The notes: generated from the letters alone by a model not told the origin. Shown: positions 27,007 through 35,787, counted from the stretch's first letter. The stretch: DNA of 64,000 bases from Nitrospira sp. bin75 (GCA_002238765.1 MPMZ01000006.1:17944-81943); one strand, 5' to 3'. A program made the numbers and translations.

Positions 27007-28089
27007 CTACGCTTTCCGTTTTTGAAAATCCGCCATATAGTCGATTAACGCATCCACGCCAGCCTCCGGCATCGCGTTATAGATACTCGCGCGCATCCCG
27101 CCCACCGACCGATGACCCTGCAACGTGGTCAGGCCGGCCCGGGCCGCTCCATCGAGAAACTCGCGGTCCAATTCCGGATCGGCCAGCACGAACGGCACGT
27201 TCATCCAGGATCGACACGACGGGTCCACCGGGTTCCGATAGAAACCGGACCCGTCGATCGCGGCATACAGCTTCCCGGCCTTGCGTTCGTTGCGTGCGGC
27301 CATGGCCGGCAGCCCGCCCTGTTCCTTCACCCATTTAAATACCAGGCCCGCCATATACAGGCTATAGGTCGGCGGGGTATTCAGCATGGAATCCGCCTTG
27401 GCCTGTTGCGCGTAATCGAAGACACCGGGCGTCGCCGGCAGCACGTCACCGATCAGGTCGTCCCGCACGATCACCAACGTCACGCCGGCCGGGCCGATGT
27501 TCTTTTGCGCGCCCGCGTAAATCAGCCCAAACCGGCTGACCTCGATGGGCCGCGAGAAGATGGTGGAAGAAAAATCCCCCACGAGCGGAACGTCCCCGGT
27601 CTCGGGTATCCAGTGAAACTCGACGCCGTCAATCGTTTCATTGGGGGTGTAATGCACGTACGCCGCGTCCGGATTTAACGTCCAATCTTCAAACGCGGGA
27701 ATCGTGGCGAATTTCCGGCTTTCGGAAGAAGCCGCGACGTTCACTTCGCAATATTTTTTGGCTTCTCCAATGGCTTTTTTACCCCAGGCCCCGGTCAAAA
27801 TGTAATCCGCCTGGCTGTTTCCGCGCAACAGGTTCATGGGAACCGCGGCAAATTGCCCGGTGGCTCCCCCTTGCAAAAAGAGCACCTTGTACGAATCGGG
27901 AACGCCCAATAAGTCACGGACGTCCCGTTCAGCCTCGGCATGGACCGAGACAAATTCTTTTCCGCGGTGGCTCATCTCCATGATGGATGCCCCGGCCCCG
28001 TGCCAATCCGTCAATTCAGCTTGGGCTCGTTGCAACACGGCCTCAGGCAACATGGCCGGGCCGGCGCTGAAGTTATACACTCGCGACAT
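27007..28089 (-). CDS. serC: Phosphoserine aminotransferase
   Basis: 360 aa, standard length, starting MSRVYNFSAGPAMLPEAVL, the highly conserved N-terminus of SerC. The PLP lysine lies in IYAGAQKNIGPAGVTLV, with MEMSHRGKEF and FLQGGATGQFAAVPMNLL near the phosphate-binding region. It transaminates 3-phosphohydroxypyruvate with glutamate to phosphoserine and also acts in pyridoxal phosphate synthesis. It is the first gene of serC-serA; a ribosome site (caggag) precedes the ATG. Confidence 0.98.
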   Translation of the reverse strand: MSRVYNFSAGPAMLPEAVLQRAQAELTDWHGAGASIMEMSHRGKEFVSVHAEAERDVRDLLGVPDSYKVLFLQGGATGQFAAVPMNLLRGNSQADYILTGAWGKKAIGEAKKYCEVNVAASSESRKFATIPAFEDWTLNPDAAYVHYTPNETIDGVEFHWIPETGDVPLVGDFSSTIFSRPIEVSRFGLIYAGAQKNIGPAGVTLVIVRDDLIGDVLPATPGVFDYAQQAKADSMLNTPPTYSLYMAGLVFKWVKEQGGLPAMAARNERKAGKLYAAIDGSGFYRNPVDPSCRSWMNVPFVLADPELDREFLDGAARAGLTTLQGHRSVGGMRASIYNAMPEAGVDALIDYMADFQKRKA

Positions 28090-28268
28090 GAAAAACTCCT
28101 GGATGAAATAACGTGAATGGACCCCAAGGCCACCGTGCGACCATGAACGCCAACTGAGTCATGAACCTGAAGACTGGTAGATCAGGAGGTCTCGTGAAGA
28201 TGAAGACCGAAAAAAGGCTACGCTATCATATGGTCTATGGGGGGTCAAGAATCGTGAGAACCAGGTCC

Positions 28269-29105
28269 TTACGTCGCAACCTTTGCCCGGGCGGTGATGT
28301 GCGGCGCCAGAACGACCGGGTATTTCGAGGCAACGATTTCTTTTCGAACCCGCTCGGCCAGCGTATTGACGTCAACTTCTTCGGCAGTCACAATACCGAA
28401 CTCTTCCAAGAGCGGGAGGAGGCTTCGAAAGGAATTGGCGATGTATGGATACCCTGCCCACGTTTCCGAACCGCCCATCGGAGCCTCAAAATGCAAGACG
28501 GGCTCGGGCAGACCGGCTTCGACAAACGTACGGTACAGATCGGAACCCATGGCCACGTGCGCCCCTGAACGCTCAAACACGGCGAGCAACCACTCCGCCA
28601 GTTTATTCATCAGGGGTGTATCCGGACGAGAAGACGACCTGTAGATCGTAAAATCAGTCTCCTCAAAGGCAACAATTCCCCCCGGACGCAGGCGTTGGGT
28701 CAGGTGTTTCAGGGCGGCTGCGGGGTCGGCCATATACATCAGCACCAGCCGGCCGACCAGGGCATCAAAGTCGCCCGCTAACTCCAGCATTCGGGCGTCC
28801 CCCGCCAGGAATTCCACGTTGGCAAATCCTGCTTCCTTCGCCCGTGCTCCGGCCGTCTCGAGAATCTCCGCATTGCCATCCACGCCTATGACCTTCCCTT
28901 CCGGACCGACCAATTCGGCCAGGATCAATGAGACGTCTCCGGCACCACTCCCAATATCGAGAACCTTCATCCCGCTCCTGATGCCGGCGTCGTTGAAAAG
29001 TTGCCTGGTCAGACCATCATACAATCGCGACTGCTGAATCAACCGATCCGTCTCTTCTTTGTCGCGTCCCATCGTATATCTGGGGTCGCCGGTAAGTTCA
29101 TTCAT
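28269..29105 (-). CDS. Class I SAM-dependent methyltransferase
   Basis: 278 aa. The Rossmann methyltransferase motif I is VLDIGSGAGDVSLIL (about residues 48-62), with acidic GVDGNAEILETA as motif II, FLAGDARMLELAGDFDALV and LRPGGIVAFEETDFTIY as later motifs. The N-terminal segment (RDKEETDRLIQQSRLYDGLTRQLFNDAG) is typical of UbiE-like small-molecule methyltransferases. The substrate cannot be inferred. It is isolated: about 180 bases separate it from serC, and an AT-richer cassette lies on its other side. Confidence 0.82.
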   Translation of the reverse strand: MNELTGDPRYTMGRDKEETDRLIQQSRLYDGLTRQLFNDAGIRSGMKVLDIGSGAGDVSLILAELVGPEGKVIGVDGNAEILETAGARAKEAGFANVEFLAGDARMLELAGDFDALVGRLVLMYMADPAAALKHLTQRLRPGGIVAFEETDFTIYRSSSRPDTPLMNKLAEWLLAVFERSGAHVAMGSDLYRTFVEAGLPEPVLHFEAPMGGSETWAGYPYIANSFRSLLPLLEEFGIVTAEEVDVNTLAERVRKEIVASKYPVVLAPHITARAKVAT

Positions 29106-29334
29106 GTGGCTCTTTTTCCCTCCCTAAGATGAAATGTGTCCATTCAATGGGCCATGGAAGATCAACGCCCGAACTGCCGCCTGTGTCAACGATAGCGCAT
29201 TCCCCGCCATTGAGGTACACGTTCCCGCCACCAACTACATATGGTGCGACATTGCGAACGGCACACCCCTTGTCTCAATAGATTCGTTGATTTTCGGCGC
29301 TATCGCGATTCACCGGGCGGTTACAGCAGAAGGG

Positions 29335-29817
29335 TCAAAGGTGGCTTTGTTGTCCGACGTTCTCGATCTCGTTGGCTATGACGGAAAGCGACTTGGAGGG
29401 GCCATAAAGCCCCCGCGTATTCAGCTCCCGCAGTTTCTGCGTTTCCCAATCCGCAAGACATTTGAATACGATTGATACAACCTGTTGCCTGGATTTAATA
29501 CGAGAAATATCTTCTCCCTCTTTCTCCAAGAAAGCGCGTACATGATTGACATTCGGCATGAACATCTTTTCCTCATATTTTCTTGCAAGTACCATCATGA
29601 TATTCTTTTTCTCTTCATCTGGCAGAGCCAGAGATTCCACTGCAGTAACCGCATTCGGTCTTGTTCGTGGTTTTCTCGAGCGCTTGACAGAGGAATCTCT
29701 TGAAGTATGGGTGGCCGCCAGTGTGGGAACACAATCCTCCAAGGATTGGCGGACTGTGTCATATCCACAATCGTCAATGAGAGTTGATAAGAATTTTCGC
29801 AAGGTTTCTTTTTGCAT
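29335..29817 (-). CDS. Unknown basic protein coupled to the ParA gene
   Basis: 160 aa. Residues 1-30 look helical (LRKFLSTLIDDCGYDTVRQSL). A Ser/Arg-rich linker (SSVKRSRKPRTRPNAV) leads to a helical domain: SLALPDEEKKNIMMVLARKY, MFMPNVNHVRAFLEKEGEDI, SRIKSRQQVVSIVFKCLADW. The basic linker and helical repeats suggest DNA binding or a protein-DNA adaptor. The start is two bases after the ParA stop, so it may be the ParB-like partner of a small partition-type operon. I do not recognise a named family. Base composition is visibly more AT-rich than the flanks, suggesting transfer. Confidence 0.65.
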   Translation of the reverse strand: MQKETLRKFLSTLIDDCGYDTVRQSLEDCVPTLAATHTSRDSSVKRSRKPRTRPNAVTAVESLALPDEEKKNIMMVLARKYEEKMFMPNVNHVRAFLEKEGEDISRIKSRQQVVSIVFKCLADWETQKLRELNTRGLYGPSKSLSVIANEIENVGQQSHL

Positions 29818-29819
29818 GA

Positions 29820-30686
29820 TTACTCCTTATATGGCAACAGCCCTACCATCCTCACAAATTCATCAGCGATTCTTCGGAATTCACCCACGGCATTGCCAGT
29901 GTAGACAGGATATTTGTCACTCATCAACTTGGGGTATCCCCTAGAATGAAACATCTGATTTCTCATGAGAGGCCAGTGGTATTCGCTGGCTTTTTTCTTG
30001 ATATCTCTCAAGGCAGACTGGTGATGAGGCCCACGAGCGCTCCGTTTTGTTTCGCTGTTGTTAATCAGAACGCCACACACATCAATAGCATGGCTTGGAT
30101 TAACAAATTTGAACTTGTCTAGGGATTCTTTCAACAAGGGAAACCCGATAGTGGAGAAGAATTCCGTCCGCACTGGAACGAGAATATAACGTGAAGCATA
30201 ATACGCAGTTCTAGTGATTATTGATTCAGTCGGGGCGCAATCAATCAGAACAAGATCTTTTTTTCTCAGTTCACTTTCATTGGAAAGAAATTTTGCCAGG
30301 ACTCTCTCATCAAGATTTATGGAACGAATCAGATTATCGGAAAAATCAAATCTCGACGGAATGAGATGAAAATTTTCTCCGAGACCCACTTCTCTTATGA
30401 CCTGATCCAAAGGTGCAGGGGCTGGTTGTCTGCGAGATGGTGAAAGATAGCCGTTGAAAAGCTACACAATAGAGGACTCTCCGTTCTCCATGAACTGTTT
30501 GTAATCGTTTTCAGTCATGAGGGCCTGGCTCAAATTTGCTTGTGGATCCACATCTACTGCCAGCACACTCAAATTCATCTTCACGGCGTATCTCGCCAAC
30601 AGTGCCGAGACGGTTGTTTTTCCAACGCCGCCTTTCAAGTTGATAACCGATACCACGACAGGATTTTTCTTGCTTTCTTCAGCCAC
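29820..30686 (-). pseudogene. ParA-family ATPase interrupted by one in-frame TAG
   Basis: The frame from the GTG at 30686 (preceded by GGAGGGG) to 29820 is 289 codons. The N-terminal part has the deviant Walker A VINLKGGVGKTTVSALLARY and VDVDPQANLSQALM. A TAG at 30464-30462 interrupts after ENGESSIV. The same frame then continues LFNGYLSPSRRQPAPAPLDQV and LIPSRFDFSDNLIR to a normal end, with DLVLIDCAPTESIITRTAYY as Walker B region. Only one codon is wrong; no other stop or shift occurs. Relatives usually have an acidic residue there (SIVDLF). It may be a recent nonsense mutation, a sequencing error or readthrough. Without it the protein should be a complete partition-type ATPase. Confidence 0.82.
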
Positions 30687-30716
30687 TTTCCCCTCCGTCG
30701 TTATTAGTAGCCGGTA

Positions 30717-30977
30717 TCAGCCAGCACCATGTTTGTTCTCGAGATCCCGCGCCAGATAGTGCTTGTACCGGCCGGCCAGGTCTTCGGGGCCTTCGGCGCA
30801 GCCCACGAAATCACTCGACAACAAGGCATCAAGTTTGTCCCGTGAACGCCTTGACTGTTGCCGGTACAAAAGATCGATGGCGCGCTTCACAATTTCGCTT
30901 ACGCCAAGCCGTGTCAGCGATTGAAGTTGCTTCAGTTTTTCAGCACGGGCATCATCCAGTCTGGCATTGATTCGCAT
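30717..30977 (-). CDS. Ribbon-helix-helix DNA-binding protein
   Basis: 86 aa. The N-terminal part (MRINARLDDARAEKLKQL, LTRLGVSEIVKRAIDLLY) has the strand-helix-helix pattern of CopG/Arc-type regulators and antitoxins. The C-terminal part (EGPEDLAGRYKHYLARDL) could be a protein-contact or toxin-binding tail. GAGG lies eight bases before the ATG. Such proteins are often antitoxins, but no toxin gene follows; a ParA-type gene does, 30 bases downstream. It may be the repressor or the centromere-binding protein of this cassette. Confidence 0.78.
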   Translation of the reverse strand: MRINARLDDARAEKLKQLQSLTRLGVSEIVKRAIDLLYRQQSRRSRDKLDALLSSDFVGCAEGPEDLAGRYKHYLARDLENKHGAG

Positions 30978-31000
30978 ACGGCTCTGCCTCGGATTTCGTT

Positions 31001-31029
31001 ATCCTACCATGCATGATAAGGGCATACAA
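31001..31029 (-). promoter_or_regulatory. Probable promoter of the RHH-ParA cassette
   Basis: On the minus strand TTGTAT (31029-31024) and TAGGAT (31006-31001) are separated by 17 bases, about 25 bases before the ATG of the ribbon-helix-helix gene. The spacer contains the palindrome atgcat, which could be an operator for the encoded regulator. Confidence 0.5.
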
Positions 31030-31108
31030 TTCTGATCATATTGCGCAATTCTGTCGGTCCCAAGCACCGTCCAACGTGCAGTCGCTCCCAACCGAACACG
31101 TTCCTCCC

Positions 31109-31138
31109 TTGTCATCGCCTGGTCGGTTTGCATACAAT
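31109..31138 (+). promoter_or_regulatory. Probable sigma70-type promoter of the small gene at 31179
   Basis: TTGTCA at 31109-31114 and TACAAT at 31133-31138 with an 18-base spacer, about 40 bases before the ATG. Both hexamers are close to consensus. Confidence 0.55.
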
Positions 31139-31178
31139 GCGGCTCGGTTCACCAGCCTGAGGAGCGGAAGAGACGAAC

Positions 31179-31448
31179 ATGGACGGGTTACGATTCGAAC
31201 GTCGCGGTGAGGGAGATTATTACAAGGTCATCCTGCACGTCGGAAGTACGTATGTGCCGATCAGTGACGAGGACGTCGAAGAATTAAAAAGGAACAGCAC
31301 GATGTTGGGTGGTCAATTTCTGGAATTTTTCCTGGACCGGATAGGCTATTCCTCTTACCTCAAAGACCAAATCAAGGCCGAATTACTGAAAATCGGCGAT
31401 TCCTCCCAACAGATATCCATGCTCCGGCAATCGTTGCAAGAACTCTGA
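31179..31448 (+). CDS. Small soluble unknown protein
   Basis: 89 aa, mostly charged, without membrane segments. Residues 1-30 look like a beta hairpin (RFERRGEGDYYKVILHVGSTYVPIS), and the rest is probably helical (SDEDVEELKRN, FLEFFLDRIGY, KDQIKAELLKIGDSSQQI). The ATG follows a purine-rich stretch (gaggagcggaagag) and a good promoter at 31109-31138. I do not recognise a family. It is the only plus-strand gene in this neighbourhood and looks independently transcribed. Confidence 0.65.
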   Translation: MDGLRFERRGEGDYYKVILHVGSTYVPISDEDVEELKRNSTMLGGQFLEFFLDRIGYSSYLKDQIKAELLKIGDSSQQISMLRQSLQEL

Positions 31449-31478
31449 CCCCGCATCCGGGCGGGGAGATCGCCTTTA

Positions 31479-31552
31479 CGAATGCCTCTACCTCCCCTTC
31501 ACCCCTCCCGATCCTTCAGCTACGCTCAGGACAAGCAAAGGAGGGGAAAAGT
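31479..31552. repeat. Intergenic repeat related to the 38607-38712 element
   Basis: Contains aatgcctctacctcccct and aaaggaggggaa, both also found in the right half of the element at 38607-38712. Here it is interrupted by cagctacgctcaggacaag. It probably represents a partial copy of the same family. It lies between the convergent ends of the gene at 31179 and the TPR gene. Confidence 0.65.
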
Positions 31553-31566
31553 GGGATGCCGCCCCC

Positions 31567-32598
31567 TCAATCGTGATACCCACCCAGGATCTTGTCGATA
31601 AAATTCAGGATGGCGGTTTTCTTGGCGGGGTCCTTTTCCAGTTGCAGGGCCTGTTGATAATGATCCCCCGCAATGTCGGGTTTGCGTTTGAGATCGTAGA
31701 CTCGCCCCACGCCGAAGGTGGCCCTCGCGTCGTTGGGATCGACCTTGATCGCCACGCTGAAACTGTCGAGCGCCGAATCCACCTGCCCCTTTTCCATTAA
31801 AATCCATCCGACTTCCGTTGCGGCCGCGGCGAAATCCGGCTTGATCCGCAGGGCTTCCTGATATTCCCGCAGGGCGAGGTCGCGCCGCCCCTTTTGGTCA
31901 TGGATCCCGGCCAGCGCATAGTGCACTTCGGCGTCGTCCGGATTGAGCGTCAGCGCGGTTTTATATTCGCGAACGGCCGCGTCGATCTTTCCCTGTTCGG
32001 CCAGCGCACAGGCTAAATTGACGTATCCCAACGCTTCGCCGGGCGCGAGTTTGATCAGTTCCCGGTATTGGGGAATGGCCATTTCCAACTGACCGTTTTG
32101 CTGATACGCCGCCCCCAGGTTCAAGCGGGCAGCCGCGTAGGCGGGATCCAGTTTGACGGCCTGGCGATACGCCTTGATGGCCTGATCCGTTTGGGCCATC
32201 CGTTGATAAATCTGGGCCAGAAAAAAATGCGGAAAGGGCGAATCGGGGGTCAGTTTCATCGCCGTTTGGTAACTTTTGATGGACTGCTCCGACTGGCCGG
32301 ACTGCGCCAGAAACATGCCATGGAGCAAATGCACGGAGCCTTCCTCCGGATACGACGCGCACAGGTGATCGACCCATTCGCGGACGTTCGCAATATCCGC
32401 CTCTTCCTGTAACGACTTCGCATACATCTGCCACGCCAGGGCAAACTCGCCTTTCAACAGATACACGATATTCAAGACAAAAAACGCCCTGGGCCCGGCG
32501 GTCTCACTCTGTGTCCAATGCGTCGCGGCGATCAGCACCGCATCCCAATCCCCTTTAAGGATGGCTTGTTCGATCGTCTGTTCTTCGCTCATGCCCAC
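31567..32598 (-). CDS. TPR-repeat protein, cytoplasmic
   Basis: 343 aa without a signal peptide. At least seven tetratricopeptide repeats are visible (for example SIKSYQTAMKLTPDSPFPHFF, AIKAYRQAVKLDPAYAAARL, ALREYQEALRIKPDFAAAAT, ALDSFSVAIKVDPNDARATF). The N-terminal ~90 residues resemble less regular helical repeats. It is presumably a scaffold; no partner is evident. It lies directly downstream of the ThyX-like gene on the same strand (44-base gap). Confidence 0.82.
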   Translation of the reverse strand: MGMSEEQTIEQAILKGDWDAVLIAATHWTQSETAGPRAFFVLNIVYLLKGEFALAWQMYAKSLQEEADIANVREWVDHLCASYPEEGSVHLLHGMFLAQSGQSEQSIKSYQTAMKLTPDSPFPHFFLAQIYQRMAQTDQAIKAYRQAVKLDPAYAAARLNLGAAYQQNGQLEMAIPQYRELIKLAPGEALGYVNLACALAEQGKIDAAVREYKTALTLNPDDAEVHYALAGIHDQKGRRDLALREYQEALRIKPDFAAAATEVGWILMEKGQVDSALDSFSVAIKVDPNDARATFGVGRVYDLKRKPDIAGDHYQQALQLEKDPAKKTAILNFIDKILGGYHD

Positions 32599-32642
32599 GT
32601 GTACCTTTCATCCCACAACAGTATGACGCATCGCCATTCGGC

Positions 32643-34136
32643 TCAACGCGTCAGCGTATCCTCGACGTCGGGTGAAGTGGCGACAATCAGTTCACCCAGG
32701 TGAGGGTACTGCTTCATGATTTGTTCTTTCATGGCCCAGGCCACCGTGCGGTAGGACCAATGGCCTTTGACCCCCGACCGGAGTTGGCACATGTACTCGG
32801 CCTGGGCATAGTCCATTTTAAAAACACACCGCACCTTGAACCCGAAGGGAATCGCGTAAATCGAGGCTTCCTGATCCATGCCCCGCAACCGTTCTATATC
32901 TTGTTGAACCGCGTCCATGGCCAGTTGATACTCGCGATCCAGTTTGGCCTCATACAACGGTTGAGGGATCTCATAGCCATGCACGGTGGTAAAATTCTGT
33001 TGGATCTGCTGGCACCGCCGGTGCCGGTGCAGGTCCCGCCACCCGCCGATATCCATCAACACGTCGAAGATGAGGGGATAGCCGCATCGAAACTCCTTGA
33101 TCAATTCGTCATAAGGCCCTCGACGGCGCAAGGCCACGTCAAGGGTCTCCTGCTTTTCTTTTTCCGGCCAGTCCCGCACCAATTCCAGAATCCGGCGATA
33201 CGGCGCATGACTGACGCGATACAACACACTCGTGACCAGTTCATCCATCAGCGAATGCGGCTCGATGAGATCGACCGGCACCACCTGATCGGCCCAAGCC
33301 GACGGCAGATCCAAGCCGGCCTTGCGAAGGATCTTCTTGGCGTGCCTCGACAGATCCCGATAGACCTCCGTTTGATACTCGTTGGCCTTGGCGTAGCGAG
33401 CCAACGTCGGCGCGAGCGGCTCCGCCTGTTTCCCTATCTCCCCGCACAACTCACCCCACACGTTCGAGGGAACTTTCGCGCAGGCTTCTTTCAATTCTTG
33501 GCCAAGGGTCAGGAGTTCGGGAAGTTGCGTCGATAAGAACCGGATGATCTGTTTTTCCAGCGTCCGGATACTCACCACCTGTCCGACGTTCGTCGTGGAG
33601 GCCAAGGGCAACAGATAACGAGTGATATCGTACACGCGCGCGGCAAGGGTTCGCCCGTAACTCGCTTCGCTCATGGAATCGGGCCTGGGATACTGCCGTC
33701 GAAGATGTTCGAGAAGCGGATCATGAAACGTTCGATAGAGATTGAACAGGCTGCCGAGAATCCCGCGATAGAACGCCTCGGGTTCGGAATCCCGAATGGT
33801 TGACGGCACGTAACAGCCGGACACGGCAAAGTTCTGATACCGGCTGGACTTGGCCTGCCCATCCCACAGCGGTTCATCTTCCAGGCGAATGGCCGCCAAT
33901 TCGGAAATGCCTTCCAGGCACACGGTCACGTGCCCAAGGTCGGCGATGGACGCATGGCCATAGGCAAAATAGAACTGCTCCCAAAACTTCTCGGACGAGT
34001 GCCCATGGACCCACTGCAAACTGTCTTCAATGGAATCAGGTGAACGGCTGTACCGGGCAAGGGCATAAGCCGCTTTCTCGGGCGGCATCGGGGCAAGGAC
34101 GACCACCCGTCGTGTATTTTTTTCCTCGACGGACAT
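32643..34136 (-). CDS. Long ThyX-like protein (flavin-dependent thymidylate synthase family), two-part
   Basis: 497 aa, about twice the usual ThyX length. The N-terminal half contains FYFAYGHASIADLGHVTVCLEG and WDGQAKSSRYQNF, matching the GHxS region and the SxRY end of the ThyX signature, but without the RHR part there. The C-terminal half contains DLHRHRRCQQIQQNF, an RHR sequence lacking the usual SxNExSxRY continuation, and QLRSGVKGHWSYRTVAW, resembling the ThyX C-terminal region. It looks like a tandem or diverged fusion in which the signature is divided between halves. ThyX makes dTMP from dUMP using flavin and methylene-THF. Whether this form is active is open; a different nucleotide-linked function is possible. 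Confidence 0.72.
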   Translation of the reverse strand: MSVEEKNTRRVVVLAPMPPEKAAYALARYSRSPDSIEDSLQWVHGHSSEKFWEQFYFAYGHASIADLGHVTVCLEGISELAAIRLEDEPLWDGQAKSSRYQNFAVSGCYVPSTIRDSEPEAFYRGILGSLFNLYRTFHDPLLEHLRRQYPRPDSMSEASYGRTLAARVYDITRYLLPLASTTNVGQVVSIRTLEKQIIRFLSTQLPELLTLGQELKEACAKVPSNVWGELCGEIGKQAEPLAPTLARYAKANEYQTEVYRDLSRHAKKILRKAGLDLPSAWADQVVPVDLIEPHSLMDELVTSVLYRVSHAPYRRILELVRDWPEKEKQETLDVALRRRGPYDELIKEFRCGYPLIFDVLMDIGGWRDLHRHRRCQQIQQNFTTVHGYEIPQPLYEAKLDREYQLAMDAVQQDIERLRGMDQEASIYAIPFGFKVRCVFKMDYAQAEYMCQLRSGVKGHWSYRTVAWAMKEQIMKQYPHLGELIVATSPDVEDTLTR

Positions 34137-34362
34137 GAATCACGTTCTTCTTCCGCTCACCGGCGACAGGCAACCCGCCGGGAGCGGTTCACTATAGTCA
34201 GGCAACCGCTCCAATCTCAAGTTGGTCAGGATTCCCCTGTCTTCCTCTCTTCACAGCAACGTCACGAAAGCCTCTTGAAACACGAGGCTCGGCTGTCCAC
34301 GCTCCGATTCCAATACGGAAATGCCTTGGGGGAACCCGGGTCGACACAGAGAGGCCGCCCGC

Positions 34363-34410
34363 CTATGGTTGCATGGGCAAAACCGACTATGGTTGCATGG
34401 GCAAAACCGA
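34363..34410 (+). repeat. Perfect 24-base tandem duplication upstream of the NSS transporter
   Basis: The unit at 34363-34386 (ctatggttgcatgggcaaaa plus ccga) is repeated exactly at 34387-34410. It lies just before the transporter start, in the 286-base gap after the divergent ThyX-like gene. If translated in frame from an upstream ATG it would give two copies of LWLHGQNR, but I consider it untranslated leader. Confidence 0.9.
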
Positions 34411-34422
34411 AAGTGCACGGGC

Positions 34423-35787
34423 ATGATCACTCACGATCGACAATCCATCCACGGCCAATGGTCCTCCCGGTTGACCTTTGTCATGGCGGCGACCGGCGCC
34501 GCCGTCGGACTCGGCAATATCTGGAAATTCCCATACCTGACGGGCATCCACGGCGGAAGTGCCTTCGTGCTGGTGTATATGCTCTGCGTGGTCTTCCTGG
34601 GCATTCCCATGATGATGGCCGAGGTCATGCTGGGCCGTCGCGGCCGGCAGACGCCGATCAACACCATGCGGACGCTGGTAGAGGAAACCAAGGCCGGCCA
34701 GGGCTGGCAACTCATCGGGTGGTCCGGCACCCTGGCCGGCATCCTGATCCTGTCGTATTACAGCGTCATCGGCGGATGGACCATCGGGTATATTGTTCAC
34801 GCGGCCGTCGGCGATTTCTCGGGTCTCAGTGGAGACGGGGCCTCGAGCCTCTTCGGAGACTTCGTCGGAAGTCCCTTGATTCAGGTGGGCTGGCATACGG
34901 CCTTCCTGATCTTCACCATGGCCATCGTGGCCCGGGGCGTGCAAAACGGACTGGAGAAAGCCGTCACCTATCTGATGCCGGCCCTCCTGGTGCTCCTCCT
35001 CATGCTCGTGGGCTACGCCATGACCACCGGCTACTTCATGAAAGGACTCGCCTTTCTGTTCACGCCCGACTTCACCCATTTTTCGAGTACCAGCATGCTC
35101 ACGGCCATGGGCCAGGCATTTTTCAGCATGAGCCTGGGCATGGGCGCGATCATGGTCTACGGCTCGTATCTCCCCAAGAACGTCTCCATCGCCGGCACCT
35201 CCGTGGCCGTCGCCCTCGCCGACACCATGGTGGCCCTCATCGCGGGCATGGCGATCTTTCCCATTGTCTTTGCGAATGCCCTCACGCCCGGAGCCGGCCC
35301 CAGTCTCATTTTTGAAACCCTTCCCGTGGCCTTCGGTCACATGGCAGGGGGAACGTTCTTCGGCACGCTCTTTTTCGTCCTGCTCCTGATCGCGGCCTGG
35401 ACCTCATCCATTTCATTGATCGAACCCGCGGTGACCATGATGATCGAAAAATTCAACATGACGCGCCGCACGGCGGCCGTCTGGACCGGTCTGGTCGCGT
35501 GGCTCCTGGGACTCGGCACGGCCTTTTCCTTCAACGTCTGGGCGGACGTCACGATGTGGGGGCTGACCTTTTTCGAACAGATCGACTTCCTCACTTCGAA
35601 TCTCATGCTGCCGATCGGCGCGATCGGCATGGCCATCTTCGCCGGATGGGTGATGTCCAAGAGCATAAGCCGCGAGGAACTCGCCATGAAGAGCCCGGTC
35701 AACTATTTCATCTGGCACGCCTTGATCCGCGTCGTCGCCCCGATCGCGGTCTCGATTGTCCTCCTGCACGCCGTCGGCCTGTTCTGA
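34423..35787 (+). CDS. Sodium-dependent transporter of the NSS (SNF) family
   Basis: 454 aa from the ATG at 34423, about eleven to twelve membrane helices. The N-terminal signature WSSRLTFVMAATGAAVGLGN followed by IWKFPYL is diagnostic: it forms the sodium and substrate sites of helix 1. The partly unwound helix 6 region (HFSSTSMLTAMGQAFFSMSLG) is also present. Substrates are usually amino acids or related amines; which one cannot be told. An in-frame ATG 102 bases upstream would add a segment of duplicated sequence not seen in the family, so I chose the later start although no strong ribosome site precedes it. Confidence 0.9.
   Translation: MITHDRQSIHGQWSSRLTFVMAATGAAVGLGNIWKFPYLTGIHGGSAFVLVYMLCVVFLGIPMMMAEVMLGRRGRQTPINTMRTLVEETKAGQGWQLIGWSGTLAGILILSYYSVIGGWTIGYIVHAAVGDFSGLSGDGASSLFGDFVGSPLIQVGWHTAFLIFTMAIVARGVQNGLEKAVTYLMPALLVLLLMLVGYAMTTGYFMKGLAFLFTPDFTHFSSTSMLTAMGQAFFSMSLGMGAIMVYGSYLPKNVSIAGTSVAVALADTMVALIAGMAIFPIVFANALTPGAGPSLIFETLPVAFGHMAGGTFFGTLFFVLLLIAAWTSSISLIEPAVTMMIEKFNMTRRTAAVWTGLVAWLLGLGTAFSFNVWADVTMWGLTFFEQIDFLTSNLMLPIGAIGMAIFAGWVMSKSISREELAMKSPVNYFIWHALIRVVAPIAVSIVLLHAVGLF

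Noticed and set aside
29134..29475. Plus-strand open frame overlapping the end of the unknown ParA-linked gene
   Set aside because: No ribosome site and no recognisable domain. It also overlaps the better supported minus-strand gene.
34321..34422. N-terminal extension of the NSS transporter including two LWLHGQNR copies
   Set aside because: Polar and absent from the family; the transporter signature begins after 34423.
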